This document shows positions 6,227-14,960 of a stretch of DNA of 64,000 nt, one piece after another. The notes below the pieces were generated by a model, which saw nothing but the letters and a program-made list of their open reading frames with translations, was not told the DNA's origin and searched no databases. Both the position numbers and the translations under genes were made by a program. The DNA comes from Darwinimomas sp045600945 (GTDB taxonomy: Bacteria; Bacillota; Clostridia; Lachnospirales; Lachnospiraceae), in contig JAZRYX010000048.1 of NCBI GenBank assembly GCA_045600945.1, forward strand, positions 1-64,000, in the 5' to 3' direction. Within the stretch, counting starts at the first letter, position 1. Each line of letters begins with the position of its first letter.

Positions 6227-7504
6227 ATGAAGACTTTATATGTAAATATCGAAATATGCGGTCAACCGGTATTTGCCGGAACCATAAGTGGCAACGACTC
6301 ATCAGATGCGCAGTTTACCTACGCAGCTTCTTACCTTGAATCTGAAGATGCAAGACCTATATCGATAAGCTTGCCTCTGCAATCGGAAGCATTTTCTCCG
6401 ATAAGGACACGGAACTATTTCGAAGGTCTGCTTCCGGAAGGATTCCTTAAAATGACAGTAGCGCAGTGTATGAGAACAGATGAGAGTGATTATCTTTCCA
6501 TACTGGCGGCACTCGGTCGGGAGTGTCTCGGTGCGATAACTGTTTATGAGGAAAATGATGACGATGTGCTGCCTTCTTACGAACACCTGAGTATGGAGCA
6601 GATACGCGAAATCGCACGGGAAGGTGCAACATGGTCTGTTCAGCTTGTCACAAAAGCGCATCTTTCACTTGCAGGTGCATCGGGTAAAGTAGGATTATAT
6701 TATGATGAAGACAATATGACGTGGTATCTTCCGCTGGGTAGTGCACCAAGTACCCACATAGTTAAACAGAGTCATGTCCGACTTGATTCAATAGTCACTA
6801 ATGAGCAGCTTTCTTTGATGACGGCGCGTGAGCTTGGTATAGTCGTTCCGGAAAGCAATATAATCAACACAGGTCATGCCGAAGAAGGTGAAGTACTCTT
6901 TGCGACAAAGAGATATGACAGAAGCATATCGCAGGATTATTCACGAACATTTGAAGATTTGAAAGTTCCGATCAGACTTCATCAGGAAGACTTCGCGCAG
7001 GCACTGGGCGTCGCATCTATTAACAAATATGAATCCGAAGACGGACATCATATGAAAGATATGTTTGATGTGGTTCGTAAGTATTCATCCAATCCTATCG
7101 AGGATCAGATGCGCCTGTGGGATATCATTGTTTTTGATTATCTTATCGGTAATACTGATAATCATATCAAGAATGCATCGCTGGTCTATGGTGAGAATCT
7201 GAAATCGATTCGTCTTGCACCGGCTTATGATATCATCAGTACGGAGATTTATGAAAGCAGCACCCGTGATCTTGCATTTAAGATCGGCGGCGAGATTAAT
7301 ATTGATAAAGTTTCAAGAGATTCATTCAAGCTTGCTGCAAAAGAATGCGGCCTGGGTGAAAAGATGGCTATGGCAAGGTTTGATAAGATGGCTGCAGGTT
7401 TTGAAACGGCACTTATTGAATCGGCAAAACAGCTCAATGATCAGGGATTTTTTAAAGCATACGAGCTGAAGGACAGAATATTATGCAGAGATCTAAAACT
7501 GTAA
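6227..7504 (+). CDS. HipA-family serine/threonine kinase, orphan (no hipB)
   Basis: The 425-residue protein has a HipA N-terminal subdomain (about 1-105, including RNYFEGLLPEG and LGRECLGAI) and a HipA_C kinase fold. LSLAGASGKVGL (about 147-158) corresponds to the Ser/Gly-rich ATP loop, IGNTDNHIKNASL (about 306-318) holds the catalytic Asp and Asn, and RLAPAYDIIST is the DFG-like metal site. E. coli HipA phosphorylates glutamyl-tRNA synthetase; the target here is unknown. A HipB helix-turn-helix antitoxin normally overlaps upstream, but no such gene is visible on either side. The ATG lacks a recognisable ribosome binding site. The frame is open for 27 codons upstream (from 6146) without another ATG. 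It overlaps the next gene by 22 bp. Confidence 0.85.
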   Translation: MKTLYVNIEICGQPVFAGTISGNDSSDAQFTYAASYLESEDARPISISLPLQSEAFSPIRTRNYFEGLLPEGFLKMTVAQCMRTDESDYLSILAALGRECLGAITVYEENDDDVLPSYEHLSMEQIREIAREGATWSVQLVTKAHLSLAGASGKVGLYYDEDNMTWYLPLGSAPSTHIVKQSHVRLDSIVTNEQLSLMTARELGIVVPESNIINTGHAEEGEVLFATKRYDRSISQDYSRTFEDLKVPIRLHQEDFAQALGVASINKYESEDGHHMKDMFDVVRKYSSNPIEDQMRLWDIIVFDYLIGNTDNHIKNASLVYGENLKSIRLAPAYDIISTEIYESSTRDLAFKIGGEINIDKVSRDSFKLAAKECGLGEKMAMARFDKMAAGFETALIESAKQLNDQGFFKAYELKDRILCRDLKL

Positions 7505-8670
7505 TTAAAACTATAGTTATCATCCTGCTTATTATGGTCGCGGTTGCGGCTGTGGTTTTTTGTGTGTTTAATAAAGACAAGCTTATTCCGGAAAGGGAGA
7601 CTATGTCGCTGACTTTGCCTGAAACCGTGGAGGAAACAGTTCCGGAAACAAAACCGGGGATAAAGATTGTTGAGAAAGAGCCTGAGCCGGAGACAGAACC
7701 GGTACCGGTATATAAACCGGAGATAACGCTGACATTTGCAGGAGATATACTTTTCGATCCCAATTATGCCATCATGGCATCAATGTTACAACGAGGCGGA
7801 GATATAACGACTTCATTTGATGAAGGGCTTATGGAGATAATGACGCAATCGGATGTTTTCATGCTCAACAATGAGTTTCCGTATTCCGACAGAGGTGCGC
7901 CGCTTGCAGAAAAGCAATTTACTTTCCGTGCAAAACCTGAGTATGTAAGCAAGCTTTCAGATATAGGAGTCGATATAGTCGGACTGGCTAATAATCATGT
8001 TAATGATCATGGACAGGAGGCTATGCTCGATACCTTTGATACTCTTGAAAATGCCGGCATCCCGTATGTAGGTGCAGGGAGAAATTTTGAGCAGGCAAGT
8101 GCTCCTTATTATATGGAAATCGAGGGAGTGAAGGTTGCTTTCGTAGCGGCAACGCAGATTGAAAGACTTGCCCGTCCGGATACAGTGGAAGCGACGGAAA
8201 CTTCACCCGGAGTGTTCAGATGTCTTGACCCGACCAAATTTGTTAATTCGATCAGGGAGGCAAAAGATAATGCTGACTTCGTTGTAGCTTTTGTTCACTG
8301 GGGCACTGAAGGTGAATCAAAGACAGACTGGTATCAGGATGAACAGGCTCCGCTGTATGCTGCTGCAGGTGCAGATATCATAATCGGTGATCATCCTCAT
8401 GTTCTTCAGAAGATAGATATCATAGATGGTGTGCCTTGCATTTACTCACTCGGTAATTATCTGTTTAATTCAAGTTCGCTGGATACCTGTCTTGTTCAGG
8501 CAACTATAGATACAAAGACAAAGACACTTAAGAGTTTTCAGTTCATTCCGGCATATCAGTCCGGATGCAAGACAAAAAAATCGGATGGCTCCGAAAAAGA
8601 AAGAGTCATCCGGTATATGAGATCCTTATCGGGTAATGTTACCATCGACGACGATGGTTATGTATATTAA
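7483..8670 (+). CDS. CapA-family protein (poly-gamma-glutamate synthesis / metallophosphatase fold), membrane anchored
   Basis: The 395-residue protein has an N-terminal membrane anchor (about 7-29), then a Glu/Pro/Thr-rich spacer (about 40-75), then a CapA domain. Its blocks are LTFAGDILFDPN, NNEFPYSD, IVGLANNHVNDHG, FVHWGTEGE, IIIGDHPHVLQ and YSLGNYLF, which hold the Asp, Asn and His residues expected for a calcineurin-like metal site. Family members take part in poly-gamma-glutamate capsule or other envelope polymer metabolism; many, like this one, lack CapB/CapC neighbours, so the substrate is unknown. Its start lies inside the end of hipA, suggesting co-transcription. Its stop overlaps that of the convergent phosphatase gene by 4 bp. 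Confidence 0.8.
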   Translation: MQRSKTVIKTIVIILLIMVAVAAVVFCVFNKDKLIPERETMSLTLPETVEETVPETKPGIKIVEKEPEPETEPVPVYKPEITLTFAGDILFDPNYAIMASMLQRGGDITTSFDEGLMEIMTQSDVFMLNNEFPYSDRGAPLAEKQFTFRAKPEYVSKLSDIGVDIVGLANNHVNDHGQEAMLDTFDTLENAGIPYVGAGRNFEQASAPYYMEIEGVKVAFVAATQIERLARPDTVEATETSPGVFRCLDPTKFVNSIREAKDNADFVVAFVHWGTEGESKTDWYQDEQAPLYAAAGADIIIGDHPHVLQKIDIIDGVPCIYSLGNYLFNSSSLDTCLVQATIDTKTKTLKSFQFIPAYQSGCKTKKSDGSEKERVIRYMRSLSGNVTIDDDGYVY

Positions 8671-9407
8671 TCGTCACCGAAATCATAGTGACAGGGATCT
8701 CCGTAGCATTCGCTCAGGCGGGGATTGAAACTCAGAGGTTCGTCTGCAGCATAAAGGTGTGAGATGTCTCCGTAGAAATGGATACGGAAGCTTGCCACAC
8801 CTTTTTGTATTTCTTCGGTGTAAACCTGAGTCACGCCTGATGTAGGTGCACCTGTTCCGTGAAGAAGTGCAATCGGAGAGAATCCGAGAAGGTGTCCGAG
8901 CATGACGGAAGTGACACCGAAGTGACAGACAAATACGAGAGTGTCATGGTTTGGTTTTACCGATTTATATCTGTTGGTGGATAGTCTTAAGTAGCCATGC
9001 TCTGCGAGCACTGCATCAAATGCCTCATAGACTTCCTGAGCGTACAGGTCGATGTCACCGCTTTTCATTATGTCGGTTTTGCACCAGAGGTCTTTGTTGA
9101 AATGTCTCTCGTCAAGCACCCAGTCATCCGGTTTAAGATCCCATGGAAGTGCAGCTACAGAACCGTCTTTGAGTGTGATGGGATGAGAGAACTCACGCAG
9201 CCAGTCGCAGTAGACAGCTTCACGATTCATGGCTTTAAGAAACGGCTTGGCGGTCAGCATGGCACGGCCCATAGTCGAGCAGTAGCATACTTTAAAATCT
9301 TCTTTGATCATTCTTTTGCAGAGAAGCTCGGCCTCACGAAATCCTTTTTCCGTCAGTGAATCTGTTCTGTAATTCGGTTCGCAGTGTCTTATAAATAAAA
9401 GTCGCAT
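8667..9407 (-). CDS. Histidine phosphatase (phosphoglycerate mutase-like) family protein
   Basis: The 246-residue protein opens with LLFIRHCEPNYR, the RHG-like catalytic motif with Cys in place of Gly, and has CSTMGRAMLTA (second Arg) and VCHFGVTSVMLGHLLG (second catalytic His region). This supports a phosphomonoesterase or mutase fold; the substrate is unknown. The start is ATG 9407 behind CGAGGTG; the GTG nine bases earlier lies in that site. It is convergent with capA, the stops overlapping by 4 bp with no terminator between, so the two mRNAs are antisense at their ends. Confidence 0.75.
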   Translation of the reverse strand: MRLLFIRHCEPNYRTDSLTEKGFREAELLCKRMIKEDFKVCYCSTMGRAMLTAKPFLKAMNREAVYCDWLREFSHPITLKDGSVAALPWDLKPDDWVLDERHFNKDLWCKTDIMKSGDIDLYAQEVYEAFDAVLAEHGYLRLSTNRYKSVKPNHDTLVFVCHFGVTSVMLGHLLGFSPIALLHGTGAPTSGVTQVYTEEIQKGVASFRIHFYGDISHLYAADEPLSFNPRLSECYGDPCHYDFGDD

Positions 9408-9518
9408 ATTGTGCACCTCGTTTTCGCTGTTATTTTACATTCTTTGAGGGAGAAATGCAATTTTACAATATGATATTTATGGTCGCGGTAATATATGTGT
9501 ATGTGATAAAATGATGAC

Positions 9519-10847
9519 ATGACGGAATATAATGAAATTGAAAATTTAACAGATGTTATTATTGCAGGCGTTTATGAGACGGGTAGTGATTCAGGAAGTA
9601 TTGAGGAGTTTGAACATTCCATGGATGAACTGTCCGAACTTGCAAGAGCTTGTTATTTTAAGCCGGTTGCAAAAGTGATGCAGCAGCTTGAACACAGGAC
9701 GAGTCCGCTCTATATGGGTTCGGGCAAGGTCGATGAGATAGCACAGCTTGTGAAGACGCAGGGCGCGGAGCTTGTCATTTTCAATGATACGCTTACACCG
9801 ATTCAGATTCGAAATCTGAATAAGGAACTCGGGGTTCCTATCATGGACAGAACTGCGCTTATACTTGAGATATTTAAAGATCGTGCGAGGACGCGTGAGG
9901 CGAAGCTTCAGGTTGAGCTGGCAAGGCTTCAGTATATGAAACCGAGACTTATCGGTATGTGGGAGAAGCAGAACCGTCAGGGCGGCGCATCAGGTTCCAT
10001 GTCCAGTAAGGGTGAGGGTGAGACTCAGCTTGAAATCGACCGTCGTATGATAGATCACAGACTGTCGGAGCTGCGTAAGGAACTTAAGGTGGTCGAGCGC
10101 GAGAGGCAGACACAGAGAAAGAAGCGTCAGAGTTCAAGGATGCCGCTTGTTTCACTGGTTGGTTATACTAATGCCGGCAAGTCCACTATCATGAATGCTT
10201 TTGTGAATAAGTACGCGGACACAGAGAAAAAAGTCTTCGAGGCTAACATGCTTTTTGCAACGCTTGATACTACGATAAGAAGGATAGAGACAGGGAATAA
10301 TAAAGACTTTCTGCTTTCGGATACGGTCGGGTTTATTCAGAAGCTTCCGACGGGTTTGGTTGAGGCATTTAAGTCAACGCTTGAAGAAGTTAAGGATGCA
10401 GATCTTATATTGCAGGTGGTTGATTTTTCCGATCCGCATTATAAGGATCATATGACTACGACCGAGAATACTGTTTCCGAACTCGGGGCAGGCGATATAC
10501 CTGTTCTGGTAGTTTATAACAAAGCAGATCTTTGCAGTGAATCTCAGGAATATCCGCGTAAGGCGGCTGATGTGAGGGATGCTTCGGGCAGACTTAACAA
10601 GAGTATAGTCATCAGTGCGAGAGAGGATGCCTCTGTTGAATTTCTTAAAGATGCGATAATTGATACTGCATTCAGTGATTATGTCGAGGCAGAGTTTTTG
10701 ATTCCTTTTGACAAGGGAGGTATAGTCGCTTATCTGCTGGAAAACTCTCATGTTATCTCGCAGGATTATACCGGCGAGGGTACTGTGCTGAAGACCCGCT
10801 GTCACCTGGCCGACAGAGATAAATATAAGAATTATCTGAAAGACTGA
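9519..10847 (+). CDS. hflX: GTPase HflX
   Basis: The 442-residue protein has the HflX N-terminal domain (FKPVAKVMQQ, YMGSGKVDEI, IMDRTALILEIFKDRARTRE), a coiled linker rich in Arg/Glu/Gln, and a GTPase domain with GYTNAGKST (P-loop, about 214-222), DTVGF (G3) and NKADL (G4). HflX binds ribosomes and helps split stalled 70S particles. No Shine-Dalgarno sequence precedes ATG 9519, and a TAAAAT (9507-9512) ends only six bases before it, so the mRNA may be leaderless. Two upstream ATGs (9511, 9514) run at once into a stop. The gene is followed by the 46-bp palindrome at 10900. Confidence 0.93.
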   Translation: MTEYNEIENLTDVIIAGVYETGSDSGSIEEFEHSMDELSELARACYFKPVAKVMQQLEHRTSPLYMGSGKVDEIAQLVKTQGAELVIFNDTLTPIQIRNLNKELGVPIMDRTALILEIFKDRARTREAKLQVELARLQYMKPRLIGMWEKQNRQGGASGSMSSKGEGETQLEIDRRMIDHRLSELRKELKVVERERQTQRKKRQSSRMPLVSLVGYTNAGKSTIMNAFVNKYADTEKKVFEANMLFATLDTTIRRIETGNNKDFLLSDTVGFIQKLPTGLVEAFKSTLEEVKDADLILQVVDFSDPHYKDHMTTTENTVSELGAGDIPVLVVYNKADLCSESQEYPRKAADVRDASGRLNKSIVISAREDASVEFLKDAIIDTAFSDYVEAEFLIPFDKGGIVAYLLENSHVISQDYTGEGTVLKTRCHLADRDKYKNYLKD

Positions 10848-10886
10848 AAAACCGGTAAAAATATACTGAACCGGTTTAGAAACTGC

Positions 10887-10914
10887 TTGAATTTACCCGA
10901 AATGCCTGTATAAT
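10887..10914 (+). promoter_or_regulatory. Promoter of the citrate-synthesis operon
   Basis: TTGAAT (10887-10892) and TATAAT (10909-10914) are separated by 16 bp. The -10 box is embedded in a 46-bp palindrome and transcription would begin near its centre, about 63 bases before the citrate synthase ATG. Confidence 0.7.
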
Positions 10915-10945
10915 TGTATATATGTATACAACTATACAGGCATTT
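10900..10945. promoter_or_regulatory. 46-bp near-perfect palindrome: likely GntR/FCD operator, also hairpin for hflX read-through
   Basis: Bases 10900-10945 pair end to end with 21 of 23 positions complementary: AAATGCCTGTATA at the left, TTGTATA...TATACAA in the middle, CAGGCATTT at the right. It contains the operon -10 box, and its core resembles the TNGT-NNN-ACNA half-sites bound by FadR-type GntR regulators, one of which is encoded second in the operon. The right arm runs into TTTTTATTTT, so transcripts arriving from hflX would form a terminator-like hairpin. Confidence 0.7.
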
Positions 10946-10983
10946 TTATTTTCATTGTTTAATTCAGGCGAGGAGGTTTCATT

Positions 10984-12360
10984 ATGCTTGAAATGTCACC
11001 AAAAAGTAACCTTATTGAATACAAATCATTCAAGTATCAGCTTCAGGATGTGCAGGATCCTAATCTGTACCGTGATATTTTTGATTACGATGATGTACCA
11101 ATCATAGCCTTCAACCATCGTCGTGTTCCGGTTTCGATGCCCGAAGAAATATGGATAACGGATACGTCTTTCAGAGACGGTCAGCAGTCCAGGGAACCGT
11201 ATACGGTTAAGCAGATAGTTGACCTTTTTAAATTGATGTCCAGATTGGGCGGACCTTACGGCATCATTCGCCAGACGGAGTTTTTCGTATACAGTGATAA
11301 TGACAGAAAGGCCATCGAGGAGTGTCAGGCGCTGGGACTTAAATTCCCGGAAATCACGACATGGATACGTGCGAGCAAAGAGGATTTCAAACTGGTTAAG
11401 GATCTCGGCATACTTGAGACCGGCATACTGGTTTCATGCAGTGATTATCACATCTTCAAGAAACTCGGCAAGACTCGTTCGGAGGCAATGAAGATGTACC
11501 TCGAGACAGTCGCTCAGGCTTTCGAGGCAGGCGTTGTTCCGCGTTGTCATTTTGAGGATATAACCCGTGCGGACTTCTACGGTTTTGTAGTTCCTTTCGT
11601 AACCGAACTTATGAAAATGAGCGAGGATGCGGGCATCCCGGTTAAGATAAGGGCCTGTGATACCATGGGATTGGGAGTTCCGTTCACAGAGGTTGCATTG
11701 CCGCGAAGCGTTGCAGGTATCATATACGGTCTGCAGCATTATGCCGATGTTCCGAGTGAGATGCTTGAGTGGCACGGACATAACGATTTCTACAAAGCAG
11801 TTCCGAATGCATCAACGGCCTGGCTATACGGGGCATCCGCAGTTAATTGCACTATGCTTGGTATAGGTGAGCGCTGCGGCAACATACCTCTTGAGGCAAT
11901 GGTATTTGAATATGCTTCGCTGCGAGGCAGTCTGGATGGTATGGATCCGACAGTCATCACTGAGATAGGTGATTATTACAGAAATGAAATCGGTTATAAG
12001 GTACCGCCGATGACTCCTTTTGTAGGAGAGAATTTCAATGTGACTCGTGCCGGCATTCACGCAGACGGACTTCTAAAGGATCAGGAAATTTATAATATCT
12101 TCAATACCGAAAAGATACTAAACAGACAACCTATGGTAATGGTCGGAAAGACATCGGGACTTGCGGGCATAGCGTACTGGATCAACGGTCATTATCATCT
12201 GAAGGATGAAGAGAAAGTTGATAAGAAAGATCCTATGGTCGAGAAGATGAAAGAGTGGATAGATAAGCAATATGAGAACGGCAGACAGACTAATCTTTCA
12301 ACAGATGAACTTGAAGCAAAGGTTAAAGAACTGTCCGGCGATAGATTTTACAAAGCCTGA
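10984..12360 (+). CDS. Citrate synthase, Re-type (isopropylmalate/homocitrate synthase family)
   Basis: The 458-residue protein belongs to the DRE-TIM metallolyase family: ITDTSFRDGQQSREPY (catalytic Arg-Asp near the N-terminus), CHFEDITRADFYG, ACDTMGLGVP, EWHGHNDFYKAVPNA (metal-binding HxH) and NCTMLGIGERCGNIPLEAMV. Sequence alone would allow isopropylmalate or homocitrate synthase, but the gene is followed by a regulator, aconitase and isocitrate dehydrogenase, as expected for the Re-citrate synthase known from Clostridium kluyveri. It would condense oxaloacetate and acetyl-CoA to citrate, the first step of an oxidative half-cycle to 2-oxoglutarate. No C-terminal LeuA regulatory domain is evident, so leucine feedback is unlikely. 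GAGGAGG (10970-10976) lies seven bases before the ATG. Confidence 0.85.
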   Translation: MLEMSPKSNLIEYKSFKYQLQDVQDPNLYRDIFDYDDVPIIAFNHRRVPVSMPEEIWITDTSFRDGQQSREPYTVKQIVDLFKLMSRLGGPYGIIRQTEFFVYSDNDRKAIEECQALGLKFPEITTWIRASKEDFKLVKDLGILETGILVSCSDYHIFKKLGKTRSEAMKMYLETVAQAFEAGVVPRCHFEDITRADFYGFVVPFVTELMKMSEDAGIPVKIRACDTMGLGVPFTEVALPRSVAGIIYGLQHYADVPSEMLEWHGHNDFYKAVPNASTAWLYGASAVNCTMLGIGERCGNIPLEAMVFEYASLRGSLDGMDPTVITEIGDYYRNEIGYKVPPMTPFVGENFNVTRAGIHADGLLKDQEIYNIFNTEKILNRQPMVMVGKTSGLAGIAYWINGHYHLKDEEKVDKKDPMVEKMKEWIDKQYENGRQTNLSTDELEAKVKELSGDRFYKA

Positions 12361-12376
12361 AAGGAGACGATAGATT

Positions 12377-13030
12377 ATGATAAAAAACACTTCACTTGCC
12401 GATCAGGTTTTCGAGCAGCTTGAAAGAGGCATAATACTCGGCGAATATGAGCAGGGTTCGATAGTTACGGAAAAAGAGATTGCAGACAAATTAGGTGTCA
12501 GCCGTACACCGGTTCGTGAGGCACTCAACAGACTCGAGCATGATAATATGATCGAGGAAACCGGAAAAGGAAGTAAAATCATAGGCATAAGTGAAAAAGA
12601 CATCATCACGATATACAGACTCCGGGAAATGCTCGATGGACTATGTGCGGTTGATGTCGCAGAGAATATCACCGATGATGAGCTAAAGCAACTTTCCGAC
12701 ATACTTGATTATGCAGAGTTTTGCGTTGCCAGACAGGATCCTGATAAGATACGTGAATGCGATAATAATTTCCATGAGGTACTTTACAGATCATCACGCA
12801 ATCCTGTTTTATACAACATACTGATACCGCTGCATAAAAAAGCGGCGCGTTACAGATGGCTTACGATATCAGATCCGTCGCGTGCTCAGCTGTCCGCACA
12901 GGAACACAGACAGATATTTGAAGCACTTGCAAAACACGATCCGGAAGCAACCAGGATAGCTATGGTGTCGCATGCATCACGGGCACGACAGGCTATGGAA
13001 AGAGCACAGAAGAAAGCGAAGGAAAATTAA
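12377..13030 (+). CDS. GntR-family transcriptional regulator, FCD (FadR) type
   Basis: The 217-residue protein has an N-terminal winged helix (about 1-72; EKEIADKLGVSRTPVREALNRLE is the recognition region) and an all-helical FCD ligand domain (about 75-210) with Asp/His metal-ligand candidates in DNNFHEVLY and SAQEHRQIFEAL. FCD regulators usually bind organic acids, so citrate or a related acid is a reasonable guess. It lies 16 bp after the citrate synthase gene and 1 bp before aconitase, so it is within the operon it probably controls; the 46-bp palindrome over the promoter is the candidate operator. It has an AAAGGAG ribosome binding site. Confidence 0.88.
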   Translation: MIKNTSLADQVFEQLERGIILGEYEQGSIVTEKEIADKLGVSRTPVREALNRLEHDNMIEETGKGSKIIGISEKDIITIYRLREMLDGLCAVDVAENITDDELKQLSDILDYAEFCVARQDPDKIRECDNNFHEVLYRSSRNPVLYNILIPLHKKAARYRWLTISDPSRAQLSAQEHRQIFEALAKHDPEATRIAMVSHASRARQAMERAQKKAKEN

Positions 13031-13031
13031 T

Positions 13032-14960
13032 ATGGGACTTAATTTAGCACAGAAAATAATAAAAGCACATCTTGTAAGCGACGAGCTGATTAAAGGAACA
13101 GAGGTGGGTCTTCGCATAGATCAGACGCTCACTCAGGACGCAACGGGAACCATGGCATATCTTGAGTTTGAGTCTATGGGCATCCCGCGGGTACGCACGG
13201 AACTCAGTGTCGCATACGTAGATCACAACATGCTTCAGTCTGGATATGAAAATGCTGACGATCACCGCTACATTCAATCAGTAGCACATAAATACGGACT
13301 TAAGTTTTCAAGACCTGGAAACGGAATCTGTCATCAGGTTCACTTGGAGAGATTCGGTATACCGGGTAAGACACTTATCGGATCGGACAGTCATACACCG
13401 ACAGGCGGCGGCATCGGCATGCTGGCAATAGGTGCAGGCGGACTTGATGTTGCGGTTGCCATGGGCGGAGGAACATATTATATTACGATGCCGGGTATAC
13501 TTAAAGTGCATGTTACCGGAAAACTCAAACCATTTGTGACAGCAAAAGATGTAAGCCTTGAACTGCTTCGCAGAATAGGAGTTAAAGGCGGGGTTGGCAA
13601 GATAATCGAGTGGTGCGGTGAAGGTATAAAGACACTCAGTGTGCCGGAGCGGGCAACCATTACGAATATGGGCGCGGAGACCGGTGCCACGACATCATTA
13701 TTCCCGTCAGACGAAGTGACCCGGCAGTTCCTGAAAGCGCAAAACAGAGAGGCTGATTTTGTTATGCTTTCGGCAGATCCGGATGCAGAGTATGATGAAG
13801 TGATAGACATCGTACTTGATGAGGTCGAGCCACTTATCGCATGTCCTCATTCACCGGGTAATGTAGTTACGGTTGCTTCACTTGCAGGAACGAAAGTTGA
13901 TCAGGTATGTATAGGTTCCTGTACCAACTCTTCGCTTTATGATATGAGAAAGGCAGCAGCTTTACTTAAAGGAAAGACCATAGCAGAAGGTGTATCCATG
14001 AGTGTGTCACCGGGCAGCCGTCAGGTTCTTTCAATGCTTGCAGATAACGAAGCCCTCAATGATATCATTCAGTCAGGCGCGAGACTTCTGGAGTGCGGAT
14101 GCGGTCCGTGTATCGGTATGGGATTTTCACCGAATTCAGGCGGTGTGTCTCTTCGTACATTCAACAGAAACTTCGAGGGAAGAAGCGGTACCAAAGATGC
14201 ACAGGTTTATCTCGTGTCACCGGAAACTGCGGTTGCAAGCGCACTCGCAGGTGTCATAACGGATCCGAGAACACTTGGTGAGATGCCGAAGGTAAGCATG
14301 CCGGATAGATTCAAGATAAACGACAGCGCCATCATTCTCCCTCTTGATGAAAAAGATGCGGCGGATGCGGAAGTAATAAAGGGACCGAATATCAAAGAAT
14401 TCCCGCAGGCGCGTCCTCAGACTGACGAGCTTGATGCAGAACTTATCCTTAAAGTAAGCGACAACATCTCAACTGACCACATTATGCCGGCAGGATCAAA
14501 GGTACTTCCGTACAGATCAAATATTCCGAAGATATCGGAGTTCTGCTTTACTGTTGTGGATGAGACATTCCCGGCACGTGCGAAGGCAGCCGGAAGCAGT
14601 ATAATCGTCGGCGGTAATAACTATGGTCAGGGATCATCAAGAGAGCATGCAGCGCTTGCACCGTTGTATCTCGGAATAAGAGCAGTAGTTGCAAAGAACT
14701 TTGCAAGAATACATGCAGCCAACCTGATAAATGCCGGAATCATGCCGCTGACTTTTAAGAATCCGGATGATTACGATAAACTTACGCAGGGAGACAAACT
14801 CAGAATCATGGGAGTTCATGCAGGTATGGACAGCGGAGAAATGATTCTTGAGGATCTTACAAACAATCAGAAATGTGTTCTGGAATGTTCATTCACGGAA
14901 CGCCAGAAAGCAATGCTTAAAGCCGGCGGGCTTTTGGAGTATACGAAAAATGCAAAATGA
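13032..14960 (+). CDS. Aconitate hydratase (aconitase)
   Basis: The 642-residue protein carries the [4Fe-4S] cluster cysteines in CIGSCTNSS and ECGCGPCIGMG, the active-site blocks GSDSHTPTGGGIGMLAIGAG and DNISTDHIMPAG, and the C-terminal swivel-domain block NNYGQGSSREHAALAP. Length matches the shorter aconitase type of anaerobes rather than the approximately 890-residue AcnA. It would isomerise citrate to isocitrate. The start chosen is ATG 13032 (MGLNLAQKII), preceded by AAGGAAA; a longer in-frame start at 12972 would run back inside the regulator gene. Its end overlaps the isocitrate dehydrogenase start by 11 bp. Confidence 0.94.
   Translation: MGLNLAQKIIKAHLVSDELIKGTEVGLRIDQTLTQDATGTMAYLEFESMGIPRVRTELSVAYVDHNMLQSGYENADDHRYIQSVAHKYGLKFSRPGNGICHQVHLERFGIPGKTLIGSDSHTPTGGGIGMLAIGAGGLDVAVAMGGGTYYITMPGILKVHVTGKLKPFVTAKDVSLELLRRIGVKGGVGKIIEWCGEGIKTLSVPERATITNMGAETGATTSLFPSDEVTRQFLKAQNREADFVMLSADPDAEYDEVIDIVLDEVEPLIACPHSPGNVVTVASLAGTKVDQVCIGSCTNSSLYDMRKAAALLKGKTIAEGVSMSVSPGSRQVLSMLADNEALNDIIQSGARLLECGCGPCIGMGFSPNSGGVSLRTFNRNFEGRSGTKDAQVYLVSPETAVASALAGVITDPRTLGEMPKVSMPDRFKINDSAIILPLDEKDAADAEVIKGPNIKEFPQARPQTDELDAELILKVSDNISTDHIMPAGSKVLPYRSNIPKISEFCFTVVDETFPARAKAAGSSIIVGGNNYGQGSSREHAALAPLYLGIRAVVAKNFARIHAANLINAGIMPLTFKNPDDYDKLTQGDKLRIMGVHAGMDSGEMILEDLTNNQKCVLECSFTERQKAMLKAGGLLEYTKNAK

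Noticed and set aside
6160..6340. ATG-initiated frame beginning in the hipA leader (MVRTAYYSPC...)
   Set aside because: No ribosome site, no helix-turn-helix pattern, and it runs out of frame into hipA; it is not a hipB.
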